Below are positions 34,803-43,475 of a DNA stretch of 64,000 nucleotides, one piece after another. The translations under genes and the position numbers were made by a program. The notes beneath the pieces were generated by a model that ran no database searches, had not been told where the DNA came from, and saw only the letters and a program-made list of their open reading frames with translations. Location: the NCBI GenBank assembly GCA_963842295.1, contig CAWJFY010000009.1, positions 310,001 to 374,000 on the forward strand, written 5' to 3'. The stretch is from JAJNBA01 sp963842295 (GTDB lineage: Bacteria > Actinomycetota > UBA4738 > HRBIN12). The first letter of the stretch is position 1, and each line of letters opens with the position of its first letter.

Positions 34803-35408
34803 TCAGCCCTCGCGGCCGACGACGAACCAGATCCCGCTGACCGGAACGTCGCCGATGTTCCACAGCCGATGTGGCTGCGTGGAGTCGAACGCGATCGAGT
34901 CACCGGGACCGAGCGCGTACTCCTCGAAGCGGAGTCGGACCCCGAGCTGCCCTTCGAGCACGACGCCGTACTCCCGTCCGGGGTGACGCATCATCTTCTC
35001 GTCGGAGGCCGAGGAACCCCCCACGTCGTAGACGACGTGCAGGAAGTCCACGTCTTCGTGCTCGTGGCTCGTGAGCCGCTCCCACCGCACGCCGGAGTCG
35101 AGGTCGATCACGTGTCGGTCCTCGAGCTTGACCATCGCGCCGTGACCCGACCCGCCGGGCGCCACTCCGTCGTCGCCGGCCCCCGTCGCGGAGCCGTTGC
35201 CGCCGCTGAAGATGTCGTCGACCGAGACGCCGAGCTCCGTCACGATCGCGTAGAGCGTGCTCACAGAGGGCTTGGACTGGCCCGACTCGATCTGCGAGAT
35301 CATGCTGGCCGATAGACCGATGCGGCGCGCCAGCTCGCGCTGACTGATGTGCACACGATCGCGCTCCTCGCGGAGCCTCGTCCCGATGTCTTCGAGCTCT
35401 CCGGCCAC
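34803..35408 (-). CDS. XRE-type HTH regulator with C-terminal cupin
   Basis: 201 residues. An N-terminal helix-turn-helix (about 15-68, ISQRELARRIGLSASMISQI) is joined to a cupin sensor domain (about 110-195, with REYGVVLEGQLGVRLRFEEY and DSTQPHRLWNIG). Such two-domain regulators sense amino acids, polyamines or other catabolites. GTG 35408 has GAGGTG 5 nt upstream. It precedes hutH and is divergent from the 35.6 kb catabolic run, so either or both could be its targets. Confidence 0.85.
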   Translation of the reverse strand: MAGELEDIGTRLREERDRVHISQRELARRIGLSASMISQIESGQSKPSVSTLYAIVTELGVSVDDIFSGGNGSATGAGDDGVAPGGSGHGAMVKLEDRHVIDLDSGVRWERLTSHEHEDVDFLHVVYDVGGSSASDEKMMRHPGREYGVVLEGQLGVRLRFEEYALGPGDSIAFDSTQPHRLWNIGDVPVSGIWFVVGREG

Positions 35409-35634
35409 CCAGCACCTCGACCCGTCCGATCGGTCGCAGCGTAGCGCTTAGCGTGACTGAGGACTACCCGTCGGATCGAAGGTCCGGCTCCGGGATTGCC
35501 TAGCCAGGAGCAGGCGAGGTATGTAGTGTCCCTGAACGGCGACGGCCTTTCGAGAAGTGAGAGTGATCGGACGGCGCCGAAACGGAGCGGCCGGGAGCCC
35601 GGCTCGCGAGGACCCGGATCGGCGTGGGGGGCGG
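35409..35634. promoter_or_regulatory. Control region between the XRE-cupin regulator and the catabolic island
   Basis: 226 bases without a gene. It holds CCGATCGG (35426-35433), CGCT-T-AGCG (35445-35453) inside a TAGCG direct repeat, and on the reverse strand a TACGCT box for the regulator. These are candidate operators for the XRE-cupin protein. No clear -10 box is placed for the island. Confidence 0.4.
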
Positions 35635-36965
35635 ATGACCAGGATCCTGCTCAAGGGTGGATGCGTCCTCACCTTGGGTGCCAGGTCGCCGAACCTCCGG
35701 CTCGGAGACGTCCTGATCGAGGACACCGTCGTGGCCGAGGTGGGGGTCGGGCTCCGCGCTCGCGACGCCGAGCAGATCGACGCGACCGATTCGATCGTGA
35801 TGCCGGGCTTCGTCGATACCCACCGGCACGCGTGGACCTCCCTCTTCCGGAACCTCGGCGATCAAGCGTCCGACGGATCGGCCCTGGAGCCCACCACGGG
35901 TCTCGGTGATCACTTCCTGTCCGAGGACGTCTACGCCGCCACCTTGATCGGCTTGCTGGGTGCGGCAGAGGCGGGGATCACGACCGTCGTCGACTGGTCC
36001 GACATCCGATCCGACGACGGCCTCGCGGACGCCGCGCTCCAAGCGCACGCCGACGCCGGGCTGCGATCCGTGTTCGTCCACGTCCCCGACGGCGCCCGCG
36101 AACGCGACGCCGCGTCCGCGACGAGGCGGCACGTGGGCCGCCTCACCGACGCGGCCGGAGCGTTGACCACGGTCGCGTTCGGGGCGGTTCAGCCGGAGGG
36201 GACCGATCTCGGTGGCGTGGCCGAGGAGTGGGCAATGGCTCGGGAGTTGGGCTTGCGGATCCATGTGCACGGAAGCTCGGAGCGCTCGGGACGTGGCATG
36301 ATCACCGCCCTCGCTCAGCGGAAGCTGCTCGGTGATGACCTCACGCTCGTACATCGCTCAGAGCTCGATGACGCGGACCTCGACGCCATCGAGTCGTCGC
36401 GATCTTCCGTGTCCTTGTCGCCCTCGAGCGAGATGGCGAGTGGACCCGGATCCCCCCGATCCAACAACTGATCGACCACGGCATCCGGCCGGGGCTGGGG
36501 ATCGATGACGAACGGGTTGCGCCGGGCGACATGTTCGCCCAGATGCGGGCGACGATCTCCTTGCAGCACGCCACCGTCTTCGATCGCAAGCTGTCCGGGA
36601 AGGCCGGCCTCCCGCGGCTGATGAGCACGCGCGACGTCATCCGCTTCGCCACGGTCGACGGCGCCCGGGTCGCAGGGTTGGGTCGGGAGACCGGATCCCT
36701 CGAGCCGGGGATGCAGGCCGACATCATCCTGCTCCGAACCGACCGCCCCAACATCTTCCCGATCAACGACCCGATCGGAGCGGTCGTCTGGGGCATGGAC
36801 ACCTCGAACGTCGACCGGGTCTTCGTGGCCGGAAGACCCCTGATGCGCGACGGCGCCCTCGAAGCGAACGTGGAGCAGGCCCGCGACCTGGCGACGACGG
36901 CCCAACACCGCGTCTCGACCGCCGCCGGCCTCGCGACCGCTGCTGCACCGGGGGGTGAGCGGTGA
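35635..36965 (+). CDS. ATZ/TRZ-type amidohydrolase 1 of the catabolic island, apparent frameshift
   Basis: Restored length about 443 residues. Family: cytosine deaminase / chlorohydrolase-like amidohydrolases. Metal residues: HRH in GFVDTHRHAWTS, IHVHGSSER, VHRSELDDAD, and Asp in GLGIDDERVAP. The frame breaks at a run of six C (36452-36457). With seven, the codons read PPIQQLIDHGIRPG and continue to 36965, matching the PPIQKFLDRGLRPS of the paralogue at 42.9 kb; as it stands translation stops at 36471. First gene of the island; its stop overlaps the permease GTG. Confidence 0.78.
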
Positions 36966-38035
36966 GTACGACGACGAAGACCCCCTCGGCAGCGCTCACG
37001 TCGTTCGTCGTCGGCTCCCGCTACATGCCGGTGTACATCGCACTGCTCCTCCTCGTCGTCGTGGCGTCCATCTGGGCACCGGCAACCATGAGCGTGGTGA
37101 GCCTTCGCGCCATCGCGCCCTACGGGGCGGTGCTCGGGATCACCGCCCTCGGTCAGATGTTGGTGATCATGACCGGTGGGATCGACCTCAGCGTCCCGGG
37201 GACGATGAGCCTGGCCGCGGTGATCATGGTCGGTGTCGGCGAGGGGTCGAACGAGCAGATCACCGTCGCCATCGCCACCGCGATCGCCGCCGCCGCGGTG
37301 GTCGGACTCCTCAACGGCATCCTGATCGGCGGGCTCAAGCTGAACCCACTCATCGTCACCCTGGCGGTGGGTCTGATCGTGGTCGGCGTGGTCAATCGCT
37401 ACGGAACCACCTTCCCGGTCCAGAGCCCGGTGCCGACCGGGTTGTCCGACTGGACGTCGACCCGCTTCCTCGGTGTCAGCCCCGTCTTCTGGATCGGTGT
37501 CGCGCTCACCCTCGTCCTGGTCGTCGGCCTTCGGTTCACGGCGGTCGGCCGCCGGTTCCAGGCGGTGGGCGCCAACCCCGTGGCCTCCCACGTCGTCGGT
37601 GTCCGGGTGAACGTGCACCAGATCCTCGTGTACGTGGTCGCCGGCGTCTTCTATGCCATCGCCGGCATCACGCTGGCGGGGCTCATCCGCACCCCGGGCG
37701 TCTCCATCGGTTCGCAGTACCTGTTGGGCCCGATCGCGGCGGTGGTGATCGGCGGTGCCTCGCTGACCGGGGGGTTGGCCAGCCCGTTGTCCACGTTCGC
37801 CGCTGCCTTCTTCCTGACGGGTCTGAACCAGATGCTGCGGACGATGGGGCTGCCGACCGCCCTGCAGTTCGTCGTGTTCGGTCTCGTGATCATCGGAGGC
37901 ATGTTGGTTTCGGGTGATCGGATCGTTCGGGGCGTCGAGCAACTGATCCGAGAACGGAAACCATCGGATCGCTCGCAGACGCCCACGCTCCCCGGCTCCG
38001 CCGAGGGACGTGCCTGGAAGGAGGAGGGTATGTGA
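36962..38035 (+). CDS. Ribose-type ABC transporter permease 1
   Basis: 357 residues with eight to ten membrane helices of the RbsC/BPD_transp_2 family. The conserved QMLVIMTGGIDLSVPGTMSL near residue 62 and VVIGGASLTGGLASPLSTF near residue 260 are typical of permeases for sugars, nucleosides or similar solutes. GTG 36962 overlaps the amidohydrolase stop (GTGA). Probably forms a heterodimer with the permease half of the fusion at 41.0 kb. Confidence 0.88.
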   Translation: MSTTTKTPSAALTSFVVGSRYMPVYIALLLLVVVASIWAPATMSVVSLRAIAPYGAVLGITALGQMLVIMTGGIDLSVPGTMSLAAVIMVGVGEGSNEQITVAIATAIAAAAVVGLLNGILIGGLKLNPLIVTLAVGLIVVGVVNRYGTTFPVQSPVPTGLSDWTSTRFLGVSPVFWIGVALTLVLVVGLRFTAVGRRFQAVGANPVASHVVGVRVNVHQILVYVVAGVFYAIAGITLAGLIRTPGVSIGSQYLLGPIAAVVIGGASLTGGLASPLSTFAAAFFLTGLNQMLRTMGLPTALQFVVFGLVIIGGMLVSGDRIVRGVEQLIRERKPSDRSQTPTLPGSAEGRAWKEEGM

Positions 38036-38088
38036 CGGCTCCATCGTTCCGTGAACACCGGGGGTATCGATCGATCGGGAGGAGGAAC

Positions 38089-39411
38089 ATGCAACGCATC
38101 AGGATCATCGGCGTCATCGCCGTATTGGCTTTGGTCGCAGCAGCATGTGGTGGAGGTGAGGAGACCCCGAGCGACACGCCCGCCCCGACCGACGGCACAG
38201 GAACCGGCGGCCTGGAAGAGTTCGGGGAGTCCCTCGATGCCGATCCGGCATTGGTCGAGAAGGCCCTCGGCCCGGTCGATCCGTCGGATGAGGAGAGCTG
38301 GAACATCATCCTCGCCTCCGTGGCTCGGGCCGAGCAGGACCTCGATCAGGCCACGATCGACAAGGCGATGGAGTGCTGGAACGCGCAGGAGTGCGACACC
38401 GGCACCGGTGGCGACGTCATCATGGGTTACGCCGACGGCGGCGGAGACACGGTGAACGTCTGGCGGGCGGTGAGCCACATGGAGGCCATCCTCCAGGCGC
38501 TCACCTACGAGGAGATCGGAACCATCGTCTCCACCGAAGCCAACTTCGGCGGACCGACCTTCGATCCCACGATCGCCGAGAACGACATCCGGTTCCTGAT
38601 CAACCGAGGGGTCGACTTCATCGTCGGCTACCCCGACATCGGGGTCGGGCTCAGAGAGGAAGTCCTCGAGGCCGAGGAGGCGGGCATCCATTACATCCCG
38701 TTCTCGGCAGGCTACGTCGGTCTTCCCGGTCAGGAAGGTGCCCTCATCCCCGGTGAGGACTACCTGACGGTGGTCGGCGAGGATCTGTGTGCACTCGGGA
38801 CGAGCTTCGCCGACGTCCTGAACACGGGTGTCGGTGACGGCGAGGTGGCGCTCCTCGGCGGGACACCGAACAACGCCCTGTCCCTCGGCTGGCAGCAATG
38901 CGCGGTCACGGAGTTCGCGGACGGGCTCGATCTGGTCAATCCGCCTGCCAACGAGAACACGACGACCGGAGACACCTTCTGGTCCCCTCCGGCGATCCCC
39001 GGCGTGTTTCAGGGGTTGCTGACGACCAACCCAGAGATCAAGGGCTGGGCGTACGAGTACGCCGACGGGATGAACATCGGGCTGCAGACGTATGCGGATC
39101 TGGGCATCCCGGTGGAGAACCTCACGGTCGCGTTGCGCACCGACGAGCAGGACCTGTTCTGCGACTGGGCCGACCGCAACGAGCCCACGTACCACATCTT
39201 CTACTCGGCAGGTGGCAACTTCCAGTCAAGGATCGGGGTCACCGCGGGGATGCTGTCGATCGCGGGAGCCGAGATCCCGGCTGAGGTGGTCGTGCCACAC
39301 GTGATGCGGGAGGTATCGGCGGCCGACTGCGATCCCGACCGTGTCGCTCCGGCCGTTTCCGGGACATCGCTGGTGCCGGACGAGGTCCTACAGCTGATGT
39401 TCGCGAGCTGA
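38089..39411 (+). CDS. ABC transporter substrate-binding lipoprotein
   Basis: 440 residues. A lipoprotein signal ends in LVAAACGGGE (Cys20), with a Thr/Pro/Gly-rich linker behind it. The periplasmic-binding-protein-I-like body follows: DVIMGYADGGGDTVNVWRAV, DFIVGYPDIGVGL and DGEVALLGGTPNN. It is longer than RbsB (about 300 residues), with extra acidic segments. The ligand cannot be predicted. ATG 38089 follows a perfect GGGAGGAGG; the TGA shares one base with the ATPase ATG. Confidence 0.87.
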   Translation: MQRIRIIGVIAVLALVAAACGGGEETPSDTPAPTDGTGTGGLEEFGESLDADPALVEKALGPVDPSDEESWNIILASVARAEQDLDQATIDKAMECWNAQECDTGTGGDVIMGYADGGGDTVNVWRAVSHMEAILQALTYEEIGTIVSTEANFGGPTFDPTIAENDIRFLINRGVDFIVGYPDIGVGLREEVLEAEEAGIHYIPFSAGYVGLPGQEGALIPGEDYLTVVGEDLCALGTSFADVLNTGVGDGEVALLGGTPNNALSLGWQQCAVTEFADGLDLVNPPANENTTTGDTFWSPPAIPGVFQGLLTTNPEIKGWAYEYADGMNIGLQTYADLGIPVENLTVALRTDEQDLFCDWADRNEPTYHIFYSAGGNFQSRIGVTAGMLSIAGAEIPAEVVVPHVMREVSAADCDPDRVAPAVSGTSLVPDEVLQLMFAS

Positions 39412-41006
39412 TGACGGAAGGAGGTCCAGGAGGAGGGTCGGACCCCGGAGACCGGGTCCTCGAGCTGCGAGGTGTCTCACGGCAGTTCGGGGCGGTTCGA
39501 GCGCTGACCGACGTCAGCTTCGACTGCCGTGCCGGCGAGGTCCACGCCGTCGTCGGCGAGAACGGCTCCGGGAAATCGACCCTCCTCGGGATCGCCAGTG
39601 GGTTCGTCGACCCCGATCTGGGCTCTGTCCAGATCGGGGGCGAACCCCTCCGCCGGGACTCCCCGGCGCAGTCCAGGGAGCTCGGCCTGGCGATGGCCTA
39701 CCAGGACACCTCGCTGATCCTGGCCGAACCTGTGAAGAACAACCTGTTCCTGGCGGCACCCGAAGCCAAGCGACCGCGGTACCGGCGGAGGAAGAAGTGG
39801 GCGAGGAAGCTCCTGGCCGAGTTCGACCTCGACCTCGAGCTGTTCCCGGACGCTCCGGCGGGGTTCCTCAGCCTGGCCGACCGCCAGCTCTTCGAGGTCG
39901 CCAAGGCGCTCGTCACCGACCCGAGGGTGCTGCTGCTCGACGAGCCCACGACGGCGCTGGGACCGGACGAGGTGGCGGCCTTCCATCGGACCGTCACCGC
40001 CTGCAGGGATCGCGGCGTCGGTGTCGTGTACGTGAGCCATCGCCTGCCGGAGGTGCTCGAGGTCGCCGATCGGATCACGGTCCTTCGCGACGGCCGGAAC
40101 CAGGGCACGTTCGACGCGAAGACCACGACCGAGGCGGAGCTCGTCGAGCTCATCGTCGGCCGCCCCTTCGACGCCGCCTTCCCGCCACCCGCCCCCGAGG
40201 TGGATGAGCATCGCGAGGTGCTCGTCGTCGACGGCCTGCAAGGGCAGGCGTTCGGGCCGGTCAGCTTCACGCTCGAGTCCGGCGAGATCGTGGGGATCGC
40301 CGGCGCCGAAGGCAACGGTCAGCCGCAGCTCTTCGACTGTCTCGCGGGCCGCCAGCCGCCCAAGGCCGGCCTGGTCGTCTGCGACGGCACGGAGCTGTCG
40401 CTGATCTCGACCCACCAGGCGGTGGGGGCCGGGATCATGCTGCTGCCCGGTGATCGCACCCACGAGGCGCTGATGCCGCTTCTCGGCACCAAGGTGAACA
40501 TGACCATCCAATCGTTGCGCCGGTTCTCCTTCCTCGGCCTCCTGAGGAAGCGGGTGGAACGGCGCGCCGCCACCGACCTCGTCGAACGGTTGGAGATCCG
40601 GACGCCGTCCCTCGAACAACCCGTCGGATTCCTTTCCGGGGGCAACCAGCAGAAGGTCTCGGTGTCCCGCAGCTTCCTCAAGGAGCCGTCGGTGATCCTC
40701 GCGTACGAGCCGACACAGGGCGTCGACGTCGGGTCCCGCTTCGACGTCTACAAGGCTCTGCGCACCCGCACCAACACTGGGACGGCGATGCTCGTGAAGT
40801 CGAGCGACCCCATCGAGCTCGCCGGGCTGTGCGATCGGGTGCTCGTCATGTCCCGGGGCCAGATCATCGAGGAGATCCCCGGCGACGAGCTCGACGAGCT
40901 GCGCATCGTCGAGGCGATGGTGCGAGGACCCGGGCTGTCCAAGGCGGGGCGGTCGCCCCTCGGGGTCGCGATGCCGAAGGCACCCTCGGTGAACGGGGGG
41001 GCATGA
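39411..41006 (+). CDS. Double-domain ABC transporter ATPase (RbsA-type)
   Basis: 531 residues with two ABC domains. The first has Walker A GENGSGKST, an LSLADRQ signature variant and Walker B VLLLDEPTTAL. The second has a degenerate Walker A (GAEGNGQPQL) but an intact LSGGNQQKVSVSR signature, as in RbsA, MglA and XylG, where one site is catalytic. It powers import with the permeases on either side. The stop overlaps the fusion gene ATG by 4 bases. Confidence 0.9.
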   Translation: MTEGGPGGGSDPGDRVLELRGVSRQFGAVRALTDVSFDCRAGEVHAVVGENGSGKSTLLGIASGFVDPDLGSVQIGGEPLRRDSPAQSRELGLAMAYQDTSLILAEPVKNNLFLAAPEAKRPRYRRRKKWARKLLAEFDLDLELFPDAPAGFLSLADRQLFEVAKALVTDPRVLLLDEPTTALGPDEVAAFHRTVTACRDRGVGVVYVSHRLPEVLEVADRITVLRDGRNQGTFDAKTTTEAELVELIVGRPFDAAFPPPAPEVDEHREVLVVDGLQGQAFGPVSFTLESGEIVGIAGAEGNGQPQLFDCLAGRQPPKAGLVVCDGTELSLISTHQAVGAGIMLLPGDRTHEALMPLLGTKVNMTIQSLRRFSFLGLLRKRVERRAATDLVERLEIRTPSLEQPVGFLSGGNQQKVSVSRSFLKEPSVILAYEPTQGVDVGSRFDVYKALRTRTNTGTAMLVKSSDPIELAGLCDRVLVMSRGQIIEEIPGDELDELRIVEAMVRGPGLSKAGRSPLGVAMPKAPSVNGGA

Positions 41007-43456
41007 GCGAGCGGACCGAAGCGGTACGACGGGCCGTCCGGAAGGTCATCCGCGACGCTCGCGACAAGAACAAGTGGCGCAAGATCGTCCGGTTCCGCTT
41101 GTGGATGCCGGTGGCGCTGCAGATCCTGCTGATCGCGATCGTGCTGGGGTACACGAACTCGCGGTTCCCCGGCTTCATGAACGAGACCACCATCTCCCAG
41201 ATCCTGATCCTCGCGCTGCCCCTGATCGTTGCGGCGGCGGCGCAGAACCATGCGCTCCTCGTCGGGTACCTCGATCTGTCCGTCGGCGGCATGATCAGCC
41301 TCGGGGTGGTGGTCGCCTCCTTCCTGATCGGCGCCGATGCCTCCGCCTCCCAGATCGTGATCGGCGTCGGGGTCATCCTGCTCTGCGGCGTCGCTCTCGG
41401 TCTCGTCAACGCCGGCCTGATCCGAGGACTCAAGGTCCCCTCGATCATCGCCACGCTGGCCACGCTCAGCATCCTGGACGGGATCTCGCTCACGTTGCGA
41501 CCCACCGCCCAAGGGGTCATCAGCCCCGACCTCGCATCGGCGCTCACCACGAAGGTCGGACCGATCCCCGTGGCATTCATCGTCGTCGTCGCCGGGGCGA
41601 TCCTGGCCGATGTGTGGCTCCATGCGTCAGGGTCGGGGCTCGCGTTGCGGGCGGTCGGATTCGACGAGCGGTCGGCCAAACGTGGGGGGGTCGGGACCAA
41701 CTGGATCCGGGTCCGCGCCCTCCTCTTCTCGGCGGTGCTGGCCGCGGTGGCCTCGTTCTTCGTGATGGCCCGATCCCCGATCGGCAACCCGCAGGTCGGG
41801 TCCGCGTTCGCGCTCAACAGCATCACCGCCGCCGTCTTGGGAGGCGCGTCCCTGGCCGGGGGCAGGACCACGTTCTTCGGGGGAACGGTGGCGGCGATCC
41901 TCCTTGCGCTGATCCTCACCGTCTTGCCCTACCTCGGCCTGTCACCGAACGACGGGCCGATGATCATCGGCATCCTGGTCCTGATCGGGATCGTCCTCTT
42001 CCAGCTCGGGGACATCAAAGAGCTGGTGAAGAGGAACTACAAGCGGGCCAGGCGAGTGATCGTCGGCAGCCGCCCGCCGAAGGCGGCAAGCCTTCCCGCG
42101 TTCTACCCCGCCGGGAACGACTTCGGTGTCGCCCCGTCCGGGAGGACGCTGATCACGGGCGGGACCGTCCTCAGTCTGGATCCCACGCTCGGCGATTTCA
42201 CCCGGGGGGACGTGCTGATCGAGGGGGACAGCATCCTCGCCGTGGGCCCCAACCTGTCCAACGGTGAGGTCGAGACGATCGACGCGTCGGGAATGATCGT
42301 GATCCCCGGGTTCGTCGATTCGCACCGTCACATCTGGGAGGGGCTCCTCCGGAACATCGGGACCGACGTCCCCCTGGAGGGACGGTCCAGCTACATCTCG
42401 TTCGTCCTCCACAAGCTGGCGCCGGCCTTTCGGCCGGAGGACGCGTACATCGGCGACCTGATCTCGGCGCTGGGGGCGATCGACGCCGGCGTTACGACCC
42501 TGCTCGACTGGTCGCACATCCAGGGCTCCCCCGCTCATACCGACGCGGTGATCCAAGCGCTGAAGGACTCGGGCCTGCGCGCCGTCTTCGCCTACGGGTT
42601 CCCCTGGTGGGGGAAGTGGGAGGAACGCCAGCCCAGCTGGTTCGTGCGCGCGGCGACGGACCACTTCTCGACGAAGGACCAGATGTTGACGCTCGCCCTC
42701 GCGGCTCCGGGGCCCGAGTTCACCGACTTCGAGGTCTCGCGGGATCACTGGAAGCTCGCCCGCGAAGCGGACGCCCGGATCACGACCCACGTCGGCGTCG
42801 GGAGCTACGGACAGGACGCCAAGGTCCAGGAGATGGGCGAGGCGGGGCTGCTCGGCGCGGACACGACGTACATCCATTGCACCACGCTGAACGACACCGA
42901 GATCCAGATGATCGTGGATACCGGCGGCACGGTGTCTCTGGCCTCGCCGGTCGAGATGATGATGGGCCACGGGATGCCCCCGATCCAGAAGTTCCTCGAC
43001 CGGGGACTCCGCCCGAGCCTGAGCGTCGACGTCGAGACGAACGTACCGGCCGACATGTTCAACCAGATGCGCTCCGTGCTGGCCCTCCAACGAGCGCTCG
43101 CCTCGGCCGAGGACAAGCCGCCGCTCTCCCCGAGCGACGTCCTCGCCTGCGCCACGATCGAAGGGGCCCGCGCGAACGGGCTCGACGTGAAAGTCGGGTC
43201 ACTCACGCCGGGCAAGAAGGCGGACGTCATCCTGCTGCGCACGGATCGGATGAACGTGACGCCGTTGAACGACCCGGCGACCGCTGTCGTCGCGGGGATG
43301 GACACAGGCAACGTGGACACCGTCTTGATCGGCGGTCGGGTGATGAAACGCCACGGTGAGCTCCTGCACGTGGACTGGCCGGCGGTGCGGCGTATGGCCG
43401 CCGAGTCCAGGGACTTCGTCGTTGCCAAATCGGGCTTCAAGCTTCCGAGCATCTGA
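41003..43456 (+). CDS. ABC permease 2 fused to ATZ/TRZ-type amidohydrolase 2
   Basis: 817 residues. Residues about 1-350 are a ribose-type permease (GYLDLSVGGMISLGVVVAS; LGGASLAGGRTTFFGGTVAA). About 378-817 are a full amidohydrolase: HRH in GFVDSHRHIWEG (about 440), ITTHVGVGS, YIHCTTLND and the Asp of SVDVETN. The linker KRARRVIVGSRPPKAASLPA keeps the frame open, with no stop or well-placed start between; GTG 42056 inside it is the only plausible internal start. ATG 41003 overlaps the ATPase stop. The enzyme half is presumably held on the cytoplasmic side. A stop lost to sequence error is the main alternative. Confidence 0.8.
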   Translation: MSERTEAVRRAVRKVIRDARDKNKWRKIVRFRLWMPVALQILLIAIVLGYTNSRFPGFMNETTISQILILALPLIVAAAAQNHALLVGYLDLSVGGMISLGVVVASFLIGADASASQIVIGVGVILLCGVALGLVNAGLIRGLKVPSIIATLATLSILDGISLTLRPTAQGVISPDLASALTTKVGPIPVAFIVVVAGAILADVWLHASGSGLALRAVGFDERSAKRGGVGTNWIRVRALLFSAVLAAVASFFVMARSPIGNPQVGSAFALNSITAAVLGGASLAGGRTTFFGGTVAAILLALILTVLPYLGLSPNDGPMIIGILVLIGIVLFQLGDIKELVKRNYKRARRVIVGSRPPKAASLPAFYPAGNDFGVAPSGRTLITGGTVLSLDPTLGDFTRGDVLIEGDSILAVGPNLSNGEVETIDASGMIVIPGFVDSHRHIWEGLLRNIGTDVPLEGRSSYISFVLHKLAPAFRPEDAYIGDLISALGAIDAGVTTLLDWSHIQGSPAHTDAVIQALKDSGLRAVFAYGFPWWGKWEERQPSWFVRAATDHFSTKDQMLTLALAAPGPEFTDFEVSRDHWKLAREADARITTHVGVGSYGQDAKVQEMGEAGLLGADTTYIHCTTLNDTEIQMIVDTGGTVSLASPVEMMMGHGMPPIQKFLDRGLRPSLSVDVETNVPADMFNQMRSVLALQRALASAEDKPPLSPSDVLACATIEGARANGLDVKVGSLTPGKKADVILLRTDRMNVTPLNDPATAVVAGMDTGNVDTVLIGGRVMKRHGELLHVDWPAVRRMAAESRDFVVAKSGFKLPSI

Positions 43457-43475
43457 TGAAGAGGAGATGAGGGAT

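Noticed and set aside
36341..38044. 567-codon reverse frame across the island start
   Set aside because: Antisense to amidohydrolase 1 and permease 1; composition is His/Asp/Arg-rich and not protein-like.
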